Assembly (NCBI GenBank): GCA_037367405.1
Contig: JAZKJV010010760.1
Coordinates: 388,001 to 452,000, forward strand
DNA from: Ottelia alismoides
Lineage: Eukaryota; Streptophyta; Magnoliopsida; Alismatales; Hydrocharitaceae
Direction of reading: 5' to 3'
DNA length: 64,000 bases
The notes beneath the pieces are model-generated. The model did no database searches, was not told where the DNA came from, and saw nothing but the letters and a program-made list of their open reading frames with translations. Numbering within the stretch: position 1 is the stretch's first letter; each line of letters begins with the position of its first letter. The translations under genes and the position numbers were made by a program. This document shows positions 21,394-33,094 of this stretch, in pieces.

Positions 21394-23302
21394 TATGTAT
21401 ACGTATAAATATATCAAATTTAGAAAAATATTCTAAGATTCGGCCCATTATATATTTTTAAAGATTTAAAGAAATATTAAAAGGGTCTTTATATTATGTA
21501 ATAATAATATAGAATATATTAGGTATGTATAGGTGTATGATACCATACAGAGTACAAAATTTATAGATTAAACTAAAAATAAACTAAATTTGCATAATTC
21601 CATTTTTCCATAATTTTTTACTATTTTGTGATTTTTTCCAAGATTTTTGTTATTTTTTATGTATTTTCGAAGTTAAAAATATTCCAAAACATGGATTAAA
21701 AAATAAACCAAACTTTTTTTAAATGATAAATATAAAATAATTCAAAAAAATCCTCAAATCAATTTTAATATATAGATAGTAATAGAAATAAAATTCAGAA
21801 ACAAAAATAAATGTTTTTGGGATTTTTTGCGATTTTTCTATCTTTTTTGCTTGATTTTGGAGTTTTTATTTTTTTTTCCTTTTTTTCTATTTTTAGGGAT
21901 TTTTGTTCTGAAGATACAATATAGTAAAATAAACAAAATATATTTTTTTAGAATTTTTTAAAAAGACTTTTTTTTTATTTTTAATTCAAACAGGAACAAA
22001 AATGTACTCTTTTTATTTTAATAAATAGTTAAAATTCCTAAAAGGAAAAAATAAAAGTATAACATGAATTTGTATGCTAGCAGACACTTAACCCCAGTTT
22101 ATCATAATTTTTGGATAAAAGATGGTATTTTTAATAAATACAAAACAAACGCAAAAATACAGATACTAGAAAGGGTATAATTGCAATTAAAATTAAAGGC
22201 AAGGACTACAATTAAATCTAGTGAAAATATTTACACTAATATTAGAATTTCTGTACTAAAATGAAAAAACAAAAGTCGTAGGGGCTTATATGCACAATGG
22301 CCAACTCACGTGGGACTACACGTGAGGTGACCTGGCAGGACCCAAATAAAATAATTAATAATAATAAACTTCAAGGGTCTGATTGCGATATCTACACATT
22401 TATTTATACTACAAGTTATATTTACATAAATAATACAAAATAAATCAAAAATGTGGGAAAAAAGGTGCAAATTACCCCCAAAGTTGTGCTATCGTGCGTT
22501 TAGAGTTGATTCACTTGGACACGTGGTAGGCGCTCCTTACACGATGACGCTTCGTCGATCTATGTTCATGATCAAATCTGGGCTTCCACTGGACGGACGA
22601 AGTGGATGATGATCGGAATGCCACGATTAGAACTGGAGCACCTCCTCAATCTGACGATTGCTGCTTCGCTCGTAGAACAAGGAAGAATGTCCCCGTCTCC
22701 AAGCTTCGATTCCTCGATTGGTCCTCCTCCTAGATCCTCATATGCTGCAAAGATTCTCAAATGCTTCCTAGAGGTGTTCCGCAATCGAAGATGTCCTCAA
22801 ATAGGTCAGGGGCTCAGTGATGGAGCCCTAGAGCTTGATGCACATGGAGCTTCATTCGTGACTTCGAAGACCCCTCAGATAGGGTCCTCCATACCTGTAA
22901 AGTGGATAGGAGGCTTCACGACATAAGGGTGATCAGGTCTGGGCCATCATGGGTGAGATTCGAGGTGAAATGGGTGAAGATGAAGGTTCTTCGATGAGGA
23001 TGAGGTATGGGGCACCGTTGGGATGATCTGAGCGAGATCAGTCAAAATGCAAAATAAAATGCGGAAATGAAATGGCGGTAAGAAAATCTTCCTAGGAATC
23101 GAAAAGTGTGTAGCTCATACCTTATTGTGTCACCAAGGAGCAGAGGTGGTCGGAGAGCCGCCTTGGACCTCTTCTCTTCCTCCATCGGCCGCACGAACAC
23201 CTTGGGTTTGCACCTACTGTCACCAGAAACACTCACAAACGAAGGGCTGAAGGATTTCGGGCTCGGAGAGGGATCAAAATCGATCTTGGAGGGAGGAGGA
23301 TT

Positions 23303-23310
23303 TATTTATA
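23303..23310 (-). promoter_or_regulatory. TATA box in M2 LTR
   Basis: The minus strand reads TATAAATA in a GC-rich setting, about 1.66 kb from the LTR start. It resembles the TATA box of P2 (58974-58982) in sequence and relative position, so transcription probably starts about 30 bases downstream, near 23275. Confidence 0.55.
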
Positions 23311-23544
23311 AACATGGGTTCTGACCAACTTTGATTAGCCTTATTTCGTGGCTCGATGGAGATCAGGAGGATCTCATGATGGTGCGGGAAAGATGGTTGT
23401 GATGGGAAGAAAATCAAAAAAGGTCTCGAAGCATTTTGGTTATTAAAGCAGTTGGGAAAAATCAAGGAAATTGGATCGCTCGAGGTTCTGATACAGTCAG
23501 AGGTGCCAAAGGGGCAGTTGACTGAGGTCAACAAAAGTTGAGCT

Positions 23545-23570
23545 CTAGTTGGTCCACGTAGACCAACTAG
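23545..23570. promoter_or_regulatory. 26-bp palindrome with G-box-like centre, M2 LTR
   Basis: Ten-base arms CTAGTTGGTC (23545-23554) and GACCAACTAG (23561-23570) are perfect reverse complements around CACGTA. It lies about 240 bp upstream of the TATA box, at the AT-rich to GC-rich switch, like the palindrome in P1a. A regulatory role is inferred. Confidence 0.6.
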
Positions 23571-24969
23571 AATAATACAAGGCAAAAATACCTTGTAAAA
23601 TAAAGAACAAATAGCAAATGAATTTATTAATTTTAGGTCATAAAATAGAAAATGTTGAGTATTTTTTGTAGTATTTAATTATTATTTTTATATATTTTTA
23701 TGAGTTCATTTATTATTGGTTACTTTTTAGGGTTTTATTTATAGGTATATTTACCTATATTATGTACATTTTCTTTTTACTTTAGATTTTATAGCTTATT
23801 ATTTTATACACTTAATTTATACATTTATAACTTATTTTTATATACATAAATATATTTTTGTTGTATTTGTCTGATGTTATTTGTATACTTAAATAAATAG
23901 AGATATATATTATATACGTATAAGTATAAGTGTTTCACCTATGTAGTTTTGTATATTATTTTATTTTAATGTATTTTTAATGATTTTATTATATTCTAAA
24001 TATCCACATGTATTATAAATAATATTTACAAAATTACAAAAATATTAAATTATAAAAAATTGAAAGAATAAATAAAATGAATATTTTATTCGGGTATATT
24101 GTACAATAGGGGTCCAAAATCTAACTTTTGCATCTTAACTCCAAATTAAAAGTTATCTATAATTGAAGGTTATTTTGATACATTTTGAGTTCATATGGAG
24201 AAGATATGGGTTTGGGAAGTTTGGTTTTTGGCTTTTTATTTTGAATATAAAATGTATATTGTATATTGTTTTTGTGTAAATTCAATTTTTCTATATATTA
24301 TTATCTACAACTTTCGTGTACAAAATTTCTTTATCTGAGGTATAAATAATAAAGAATAAAATAGGTCCCAAAAGTTCGTTTTGGAGGAATAAAATAATGT
24401 ATTTTATTTGATTTTTGGCCCTTATCCCCCCTACTTTATTCCTAATCAACCCAGTCATCAAGATGCCTAGGTCTTGGGCTTTAGGGTTATAAAATGCCTT
24501 TGGCATTTTATTATATTTCTTTTCCTTGCTTTATTATTTTATTTTGGTTTTAAACAATGTATTTTATACAATATTTTCCTCATTCAATGAATCAATTTTC
24601 AAGTGCAACCAAGAACGAGGTCCGCCTCTCTAATTACATATGTCAGTGTATTGTTTGTTTCCAGCTCTTCTTATAAAGAAAGGTGATCCTCCACCCGTCT
24701 AGCCCAAGCGCAAACCTTGGGCCTAGCCCTACTCTTACTGAAGCCCTTCCCCTCATGCCTCTCCCTATAAGCGAGCCTACTTCCTACCCTTCACCCCTTC
24801 GCTTAGGAGTTCCAATGATGGGCATCCGCACTACTAACTCATGCATTAGAATGCATGGTATTAGCCTATTAGGATACTGGGTAATGCAAAATGATGATAT
24901 TTGCATGCATTTAACTAGGGTTTAAAGACCAAAATGAAAGGATAAAGATGATGAAATTGAGATTCAACA

Positions 24970-25112
24970 ATAAGATGAATATAATTCATATTATTTGGAC
25001 ACGTGGGAATAGTCAACTAAGATAATAAATATGATTTAATTATCAAGTATATGATTAATGTGGATATCACTATCCATAATAATCATAAATATTATAAATG
25101 TGATTTATAATA
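24970..25112. other. AT-rich flank, nothing recognised
   Basis: This lies between the M2 LTR and a candidate copia LTR. It contains short palindromic AT phrases such as AATATAATTCATATTATT but no ORF or known repeat that I can name. Confidence 0.4.
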
Positions 25113-26197
25113 TGTTGGAGAGATTTAATTGTAAATAGTATTTACGAATTAAATGTTTATGTGAATTGGATTCACATTGAACAATTAATTGTAAACATAA
25201 TTTACATTTTATATTGAATGTATGAATCTGATCATAATAATCAATGGCATGATTGAAATTATTATAAGATAATTTGGAATTATTTTGGTGAAGAATTATG
25301 CAACAAAAGTTGTTGCACATGTGGAATATATGATGAGATATGAGATCTCAACATAATTGGAATGAGAGAGCCTCCTTACCATACTAAGAGTGGACGGCCA
25401 CTTTGAGTACTAAATCTTGGTGGACGTCCACCATTGTATTGAAGGAGGTATGCTATCCTTCAAAGTAATTACATATTGGTTGATTTAATTTAAATTGCAT
25501 TATATTGATGGATCTTTAATATATTTAAATTATTTTTAAATTAACTACTTATTGTTGCGATTTTATGCAAAAAAATCATGGCCATTGATTGAAAGCACAA
25601 AATAATCTACACCATTTATTATGTGTGTACATGGATTGAGATCCATGAACATCCAATTTGTTATGAAAGAAAGGCTAGACCTAGCTCTTTCTTAACAACA
25701 ATTACAAGATCAATCTCTCTCTCTATCTCTCATTCTCTACCACACATCCAAGCCTCTCTCTCTCTTTACAAATATTGTGGCCATCTAAATATTTTGTTGA
25801 GAGATCATGTCATTGTCGCAATGTCGTTGTGCCACTGGATCGACTATTCTTGGATCTCCACCTTCTTCGATGCTTCTTGCTCGTGAAGAAGGATATGTAT
25901 TTCATGATGTTAAATCGGGAGATTTTAACCTAGGATCATCAACTCGTATTGTGTGAAGTATGTGTCTCATCCACGCACCTACAAGTGCATCCTTCATCGG
26001 TCGAACTTGAGATAGGAAGTCTCTTAACTTAGCGACATGTGATCGCAATCACATTTAAAGAGGTAATCCTTTGACTCATTTATGATCTTGATGAAACAAA
26101 TTGAGAAGTGTTCTCTTATCTTGTGGTTTCTTTCATTTAGAATTTTTAAATTCTGTTGCCATTGCAACTAGTATGACAAATTTCCCCAGATCTCATT
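25113..26197 (+). repeat. Candidate Ty1/copia-type LTR
   Basis: It begins TGTTGGAGAG, typical of copia LTRs, runs through AT-rich sequence, a CT microsatellite (25711-25766), and a region ending near TTTCCCCA. The layout fits a copia LTR of about 1.1 kb. I found no matching target-site duplication, no PBS and no second copy, so both borders are guesses. ORFs here (for example 25623-25886) look like chance. Confidence 0.35.
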
Positions 26198-26790
26198 TGA
26201 TGTGATCTTCACAGTTCTTATGCGTTAAGGCCCAAAATCCTAGCTTTCATAAGCATTATTCAGAATGATGTTGACAATTGAAATAGTCTAAATAAACTTT
26301 GAAGATTAGAGCTTGTCTTTGATCTTAATCCACTTAATTTCATAGGAACTTTATATCAACTAGAATTAAGACTTTTAAATTCAATATGACTTAATTCTTT
26401 GAGTCAACTAGACTATGTTCATATGTCATCTTGATTAGCATAAGTAAAATATTTCTAAGCGCATGCATGACTCTAGAGGACAATGACCTAACTTGGACAA
26501 GCATTCTACACTTAGATCAGCTATAATGAGGTGGTGAGGGCATGATTTTGAGAAGCACATGTGAGGAAACATATGCTGCCCAATAGGAGGCCAGTGCACC
26601 CGAACCCGATCTAGTGGCATGTATGTATAAAAATAAGACGTTATGGTTGCAATAAAGCTTCAAAAGAGGGATAGTCTACTGGCTCAAGAAGAAAAAATCA
26701 TTATGTAAATGTTGTTGTATATAGTATAAAAAAGTACAAAAGTAAAAACTCCAAAAAAATAGATAGGAAAAAATCAATGAAAAATCAATC
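26198..26790. other. Unassigned, gene-free
   Basis: No ORF with a recognisable motif is present. The last 100 bases are A-rich with AAAAATC phrases like those in the 3' non-coding parts of the gypsy elements here, so the stretch may be the decayed beginning of the P1b internal remnant. Confidence 0.4.
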
Positions 26791-27381
26791 ATGTCAAAGT
26801 ATGTATCAATAAGCAAGGCTTATAATTCAAAGTCAAAAGTTACAAAGTTGCCTACAGCTGGAGACTTAGCTACACTAGTTAAGCTCCATAGGATATGTGA
26901 CTCCACTTGTCACAACCCATTCTTCTCTATCCCCTCTTCTTTGAGCATGGTGTACTTGAACTTAGAAGGAAATACCTCACTCCTCGATGAATGAGTAGCT
27001 AGATTGGGGAATTAGGGGTACCTTGCTGAGGAAGAATGTTTCTTGCCATTTCATATGAGAAGACCTACATTTCACATACATTGTATCGATGAGACTCGTA
27101 GTCATAAGGGTTGGTGTATGAATAGACTTATTCTGACTTGACTATTGAGGAGATCTGAATATAAGATTGTGGAACATGAGGGTTATTAAGTTCTATATCC
27201 TATTCTCAATAAGGTTCTGACAAACTAATAATCCAGAGGTCTTACTAAGATCCAAACTTTGATTTTATGAAGATAAGTTTAAAAGTTATAATCATTACAA
27301 ATTCCTTAATTTCCTTTTCCTTATTTTATCTTCTACATCAGTTATTCTCCTAATAGGTATTAACTAGGGACTATCAAAGGT
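26791..27381 (+). other. P1b 3' internal region (remnant)
   Basis: It is collinear with P1a 14381-14804 and with M3 (about 51640-51910, reverse complement): shared phrases include ACTTAGAAGGAAATACCTC, CAAACTAATAATCCAGAGG and ACTAGGGACTA. A 67-codon open frame (26791-26994) ends in YLNLEGNTSLLDE, and a similar short peptide occurs in P1a and M3. I do not recognise it. The 5' part of the element is missing. Confidence 0.6.
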
Positions 27382-27393
27382 AAGTATAGGGGG
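27382..27393 (+). promoter_or_regulatory. Polypurine tract of P1b
   Basis: AAGTATAGGGGG lies directly before the LTR start TGATGAAT at 27394, as in P1a, M3 and LARD. Confidence 0.85.
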
Positions 27394-28784
27394 TGATGAA
27401 TAGACATCCATCTACCTTTATTATTCAATTTTGTCTTTAAATCCCTAGCAGAACATCTGTAAATACCACTAATTTGTATAAATTAATATCAAACATTAGT
27501 CTGTAATTTGAATGTAATTATTTACATTTAAATCCAAAAATAAAGAATAAAGAAAAGGAAAGAAAAATAAATGAAGTATTAAAGATATTGAATGAAAATA
27601 AATGAAGTATTAAAGATATTGAATGCCCCTAAACCTCGAGATCAAGTCAATATTGAGTAGGTCATCCATGAATAAAGTAGGAGGAATAAGGGCCATATAT
27701 TGTATAAAACACTCACAGAAACCCTAACTCTATATACTGAAAATAGCTAATTATACACTATTTTATAATTCAATATACACGCGTCGAGCAATAAATTTTT
27801 CAACATGAAACTTGTACATAATAATATGTGTGTGTATATAATTATAAAAATAATAGCCAATAAAAATCATGCACAATGCACATGGTACATCTAGATAAAA
27901 AACTGTAATAGAACTTCATTGATCAATATCTACTCCATATGAACTCAAATTGAACCAAACTCACCTCCATTGTATTTCAAATTAAATTATATATATTGAA
28001 GGTGATTTTCTTGAAAATGAGCTTAGATACAACCATCAACGTTTGGGGTATTATTGTACTAGGGTATTTGTACAAATCGATTATTTCATTCTTCACATTT
28101 TTACTCTATTTATTTTTAAATTAGTATATACATTATATAAAACATATTAAAAATATAAACATATATATACATTCAAAATACACATTAAATCAATAATGCA
28201 TTAGAATACACAGGTATGTTATACCTATGTTGTATGTACATAATTTATTTATACATATAAATAAAATTATAAAATTAAAATAACAATATATAAATACATA
28301 ATAAATAATAATATAATAAATATAAAATAGGTATGTATATATATAATATTTTGTAAATAAGATACAAAATAAAAACAAAATGTAGAAACATATATATGTA
28401 TATGCAAATATTTACCTATAAAAATAAGATTGTAAAAATAAATAAAAATCATGATAAAATAGTTTGTAACATATAAAACATTTTTCATGTTTTAAGTTTT
28501 ATTTACTAAAATTATTTTCTTTTTTTATTGAATTTATACATATTTTTTATGGCTTGTATTATTCAGCCTCACGTGGACCAATGAGGATGCAGCGGGCATT
28601 GGCCCACCCGATCAAGACCCTCGGCACGGTCGGGGCACCTCCTTTTTTGTCAGATCATGTGACTCCTCTTCTTCCCCATTTTCCTATGCCTCCTCCAACC
28701 TCGATCCCTTCACCATTTTTGTGCATCACATATCCCTCCATCTCGCTTTGATCATAGGTCCCACTAACCTTCTTCCATTTTTAC
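27394..28784 (+). repeat. P1b 3' LTR, first part (split by LARD array)
   Basis: It runs from the PPT-defined start through the GGAATAAAGTAGGGGG-type block (27659-27680) and the AT-rich U3 to the beginning of the GC-rich block, where a CTCACGTGGACC motif (28569-28580) matches the G-box palindrome of P1a. The sequence then stops at 28784, and the collinear continuation is at 44049 onward. The minus frames in the AT-rich part (28190-28488) are Tyr/Ile/Phe-rich low-complexity and are not called. Confidence 0.8.
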
Positions 28785-31758
28785 TGATGAAACCCAGTTT
28801 CATTATCATAATTCACGGTTATTAACCCCCTAGCTTACACCAAGTGTCAATAAAAACCAGACAAATCCTTGTTCATATCAGATCCCATGAATAAATTAAA
28901 AATAAAAAATAGCAAAATAAAAATCATAGTGTTTTTAAGCCTTTAAAAATGCTCACAAAATATTTCTTCCTTTGTATGACCTCATCTCCATTTTTGGTCA
29001 ACATGAAACTTGTAGATCTCATCGAGATCTACAACTTTCATGTTTTAAGTTTTTCAAAATCGGCCTCCTTCTCTCTCTTATTTCACTTTCTTTCCCTGAA
29101 TAACCTGATTGGGTCATGTGGTGCCTTCTGGTTGCCAACACGGCCCATCTCTTCGCGCGCCATGCGCCCACCTCTTCCAGCCATTGGGTAGCTTCCATCG
29201 CAATCGTTCCTTCCCTCTTCAACCCTCAGCCATCAGCTCAAGCTCCAACCTTCATCACAACCGTCCACCAGCGCCTAAACCTCCTCTCACCATGTGTCAT
29301 ACTTCCAGCCACACGATCGCATCCCGGTTCCTCCATCCCAACCGCTCATCTCTGCTTTAAACTTCAGCTGTCTGATCAGATCACAGATCGAATCATCGTC
29401 GTTTGTCTCTACCTCCTTCGCCTCACGACACGTGGCGCTCTCTACGCCCTTCATTTCATTCGCCTTAGATTTGATCTGATCCGCACGTTTGCACCCATCT
29501 CATGGCCGTTGGATCGCGAGATCCAACGGCCAAGACCTCATCTTCCTCCTTCGTTCGTCCCTTCTCCCCTACGAACTCCACCCCGCGCACCTGTCTCCCC
29601 CTTTCTATTCTCCTGACCATATCAGACATCATCTCCACTCTCCAACTAGTCCATGATGGAGCCTGATCCTCCACCATCCTCTTGCGAGCCCACGTTCGCC
29701 ACGACACCTCCCCTTTCGCTTCACATCCTCCACTCCAATCACGGCCTCCACCATAAGAACTGCCACCTCGCCTCCTTAAATTCGTCGTTGTCGTGCCACT
29801 CCATGATGGTCTACCTTTACGTGGGGCCACGCCTAGCAATCCTCTGCTCCTCGGTGATAGCGAGGAAGCACAATGGAGCGCGAAGATGATGTTCGCCCCC
29901 GGCGTCGACCCCTGGCTGATGTCGATCAGGCATGCGGTGTTCAATCTCCGCCAAGCTGCTCCGAGGGGTTGCCGGAGTCCAGCGATGACCGGAGCTCCCC
30001 TCGGAGATCAGCATAGACTATCGCCTTCACCAAATTCCGACCAGGTAAGCCCTTCGATCTTTCTCTGCATTTTCCCTTCTTTTCTCTTAATTAATTAGGA
30101 CTCCACATGCTCGATCATCCTCCACTAGACATCTCCTTAGCTTCACTAGTCATCCACCCTTTACGCGCTACCCTTCACGCATTTACCCCTTCCTCCATAA
30201 CCTCATATCACTTCAATCCCTCTCCTCCGAGCTCGCCGGAGAAGACAAGAGGTCAACGCCTTCTTCACACCCACACGACCTCCACAGCACCTCACTCCAC
30301 TAACGAGTTCACACGCGAAGCTTCGGCTATGGGAACTAACACTGCGGGTCTTCAATAAACAGAGAAAGTGCATCTGCTCTGATCTCCCACTCTGCCTCCG
30401 GTGACTCTTCATCGTCAGCCGCCACCAGCCACCCTCACGACGTCTACAAGCTCATCCCATCTTCGCAGGGGCCTTCTCATCCTTTCGCGACCTTCAGGAG
30501 ATCGTGGTGACGGTGGTGGTGCGTATATGGCCTCGTCGGAGCTCCAATCCCACCGCCACCCCGTAGAGGACGATGAAGCATCGAGGAGTAGCAGCAGTCA
30601 TTGGATGGCACCACCCCCCCTAGTGCTTATCCAATGATCATTATTCAACCACATCGCCGCTTTCAAAGATCCGAGGTTCGAGCAACCATACCAACAACCG
30701 AAGATACCGATGTCTGCCACCTTGCCCGAACCTCCCCTAAGCTGAGGGTCATCATTATTAGATGACGTTAGATCTTCATAGATCGAATGGCCCACTGTCA
30801 GCCACGTCGACGTCCAACCCTGCAAGCTTCGGTCTCTCAAGCCTTATCCGAGCCATGTCCGAAGCTCAGCCGATCACCAAAGCAACACCGAGCCTCCTCC
30901 GAACCTGCAAGCTACCCGAGCCCCGTCCAACACGTGCTTGTCACGTGCGGCTAGGGACAAATTACATGGAGGCCCCCAGAACTTCTTCAATTTGCAGATG
31001 GGTCCCTACATCACGTACCATCCACGTGCGCCTAGGGTATTTTGCACTCTCAGACCCTTGCGGGTTTTAATAATTGCGAAAATACCCCGCGCGGTGTGGG
31101 TAATTTACATGGAAGGCCTTACGCAAATTTTATTTGCAATTTAGTCCCTCCCATGGACATGTTTGCTAGTTATCTTCATGTTTTTCTTGCATTTATGCCC
31201 CTGCTTTCTTTCGTGAATATCTAGAGCATCCTACTCCATTTGAGTTGATTTTGGTCTCGTTTTGAAGCTTGTTTCATTGTCTTCTTAATGGCATGCTTAG
31301 ATTTTCGTTTTGACACTGTGGATTTGATGTATTATTTTAATTGCCAAGTGTCATTTTTACAACATGTTTAATGCCTTGCCTTAATTGATTTAATGAAACT
31401 TGATTCTTTTTGCTCAAATATTCTAACGTGTTAGGGCATATTCACATTGCATTTCTTTGCATCTTGTTACATGTTAAAATTAAATAAAAATTGCATTTTT
31501 CATGTTTATTTATGAATCGTGTCTTCATGCATTGGTTGACTATGTAACATTACTTCAACACATTCAACTAATAAGAGTCCAAATATACGCCTAAGAGGCT
31601 TGTGTCCCTGAGTTCAACCTTGGGCTTGCCCAAGCAAAATATAACTTCGACTGTTTGATTTAATAGTTAATTTAATTAAACGATCTTTGATCAATCCAAT
31701 TTAGTTTATCTGTAATGACATTAGAAGTCTATTAAAGGGCTGAACTTTGGGTACATCA
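28785..31758 (+). repeat. LARD LTR1 (2974 bp)
   Basis: Boundaries come from comparison of all three LTRs and from the PBS two bases after the end. It contains a 41-nt hairpin at 29002-29042, a GC-rich block (about 29090-31060), a CAG|GTAAG donor-like site at 30043, and an AT-rich 3' third. The 166-codon ORF at 29116-29616 and others in the GC block are broken or altered in LTR2 and LTR3, so they are not genes. Confidence 0.92.
29002..29042. repeat. 41-nt hairpin in LARD LTR1
   Basis: Arms CATGAAACTTGTAGATCTC and GAGATCTACAACTTTCATG pair over 19 positions with one mismatch around a 3-base loop. Counterparts are at 35140-35180 (LTR2), 41285-41325 (LTR3) and 58050-58089 (P2). Confidence 0.85.
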
Positions 31759-31760
31759 AA

Positions 31761-31778
31761 TGGCGTCGTTGCTAGGGA
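31761..31778 (+). promoter_or_regulatory. Primer-binding site of LARD unit 1
   Basis: TGGCGTCGTTGCTAGGGA matches the complement of the tRNA-Asp 3' end with three mismatches and starts two bases after LTR1. Confidence 0.9.
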
Positions 31779-32886
31779 CACGGCTCATCTTTTGATTTGT
31801 TTGGATTTTTATTTATTTAATTATGTGTTAATTTTTTATTCGTAGGTCATGTTGTTCATGTTGTCTTGCATCATTAAAATTTTTTCGATTGATATCTAAA
31901 CGTTTGTTTTTATGGTAGGGCCCTTGGAGTCAAGGAGGCGAAGAGCCTGAGTTCCTCGCTATGAGGAGCCGTAGAAACATCCTTGGAGAAATATCGAAGA
32001 AGAAAAAAATGTGTCTTGAATTTTATTCCATTTCATGTAATAATCGTCTTTACAACAGTTTTCGATTGAAGACTCATACGTGTAAATGAACGAAGTTCTT
32101 CGTGGTTGTATGGGGATTAACCCACTTGAGTGTTGAGCTAGAACAGGCACGCGGCTCCTTGAGCTTGTTTCACTTTTTATCCTTTGTGTTTGATCGTAGA
32201 CAGGACACACTTTAATTCAAGATGCACGTAAATAATGCTTCACCTAGCCAAATTAAAAGAGGTTCTTTCCTGCTAATAGAAGCATGTTAGGTGTGGTTCT
32301 TTATCGACTTGCATACATTTGGTTTTGATTTTTAATTCAGTCCAAGTTTTCACGAATTATTGCTCAAGGCATCGCGAGTTTTCTCCTAGCATAAGGTCAT
32401 GATTTTTATCGACTGTGTGGCATTTTCTCGACCTCCCTTCCTAGCTTGATCACCTAGGCTAATGGAAAATGGGAATGAGCGATAGGTGATGATTGCTTGA
32501 TTTGTGCTCATCTTTAATCAGTGATGACCTTAAGCAAATAATTGGGACTGATAATTGCAAGTTGACTTAAAATGGAGTAAAATCTTGTTTTGGGAGAGCG
32601 ACACCCATGTTTACGTAGATGATTTTATTTGACAATTTTTCCCGTGTAAACTAGAATGTTTTAATCATCAATAAAATGATAAGATAATTAACCAACATTT
32701 GTTGGTTTGACGTGTGAGCTGGTGAAATCAAAGGGTATTCCATGCTTGTTTGAGCCTTGATTGCTCCGTTACCCTCCCCTAGACCTTAGGTGCTCCATTC
32801 ATTTCCAAAGATTCATCCGCTCATTTGTATATCCATCCTTCTTCTTCGTTCACCTCAGGTCTCCCTAACATCAATTCTCCATCTGT

Positions 32887-33094
32887 ATACTTAGGTTATT
32901 CTCAGCCTAAGTATAGGGGGGCCTGAATCCCCGTGATTTCTCTTACTCATCTTTCCTTGCATTGATACTTAGGTTATTTCTAACCTAAGTATAGGGGGAG
33001 CCCACTCCAGTTCCCGTATATTTTTCTATACTTAAATAGAGCTTTAGCTTTGTATCATCTAATGCTATGAGGAAATAGCAATGTCTAAGTATAG
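32887..33094 (+). repeat. Hairpin plus polypurine array, LARD unit 1
   Basis: Unit a pairs ATACTTAGG (32887-32895) with CCTAAGTAT (32906-32914) and is followed by AGGGGGG. Unit b is a perfect 12-bp stem, ATACTTAGGTTA with TAACCTAAGTAT (32965-32992), with a 4-base loop TTTC and AGGGGGA after it. Unit c keeps CTAAGTATAGGGG at 33084-33096 with a degraded left arm. The 3' halves copy the genuine PPT sequence. Confidence 0.9.

Larger units (their letters stand above)
18816..24969 (-). mobile_element. M2: leader and 5' LTR of an Athila-like element
   Basis: In element sense it has an LTR starting TGTTGAAT at 24969 with the family's terminal hairpin, the GGAATAAAGTAGGGGG-type block (reverse complement near 24425), a GC-rich block (22460-23560), an AT-rich zone, then a leader collinear with those of M0 and M3. 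Only the first part of a gag-like N-terminus may survive near 18828-19100. Capsid, protease and pol are absent. The PBS and the last part of U5 are missing where they would be expected, near 20960. Confidence 0.75.
20961..24969 (-). repeat. M2 5' LTR (about 4.0 kb including a 281-bp insertion)
   Basis: The right end is fixed by the terminal hairpin (TGTTGAAT ... TTCATCA in element sense, 24949-24969). The left end is approximate because the PBS is lost. A TATA box on the minus strand lies at 23303-23310, and a good splice-donor-like AAG|GTATGA lies about 180 bases downstream near 23122. Minus-strand ORFs in the GC block (for example 23042-23236) are short and not conserved. A foldback MITE-like element interrupts the AT-rich part at 21103-21383. 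Confidence 0.7.

Noticed and set aside
28190..28488. Minus-strand ORFs rich in Tyr, Ile and Phe
   Set aside because: Products of AT-rich low-complexity LTR sequence.
29116..29616. 166-codon ORF in LARD LTR1, with similar ORFs in LTR2 and LTR3
   Set aside because: It lies in the GC-rich part of an LTR. The frame is shifted or cut in the other two LTRs, and composition is Pro/Ser/Leu-rich as expected from the base content.
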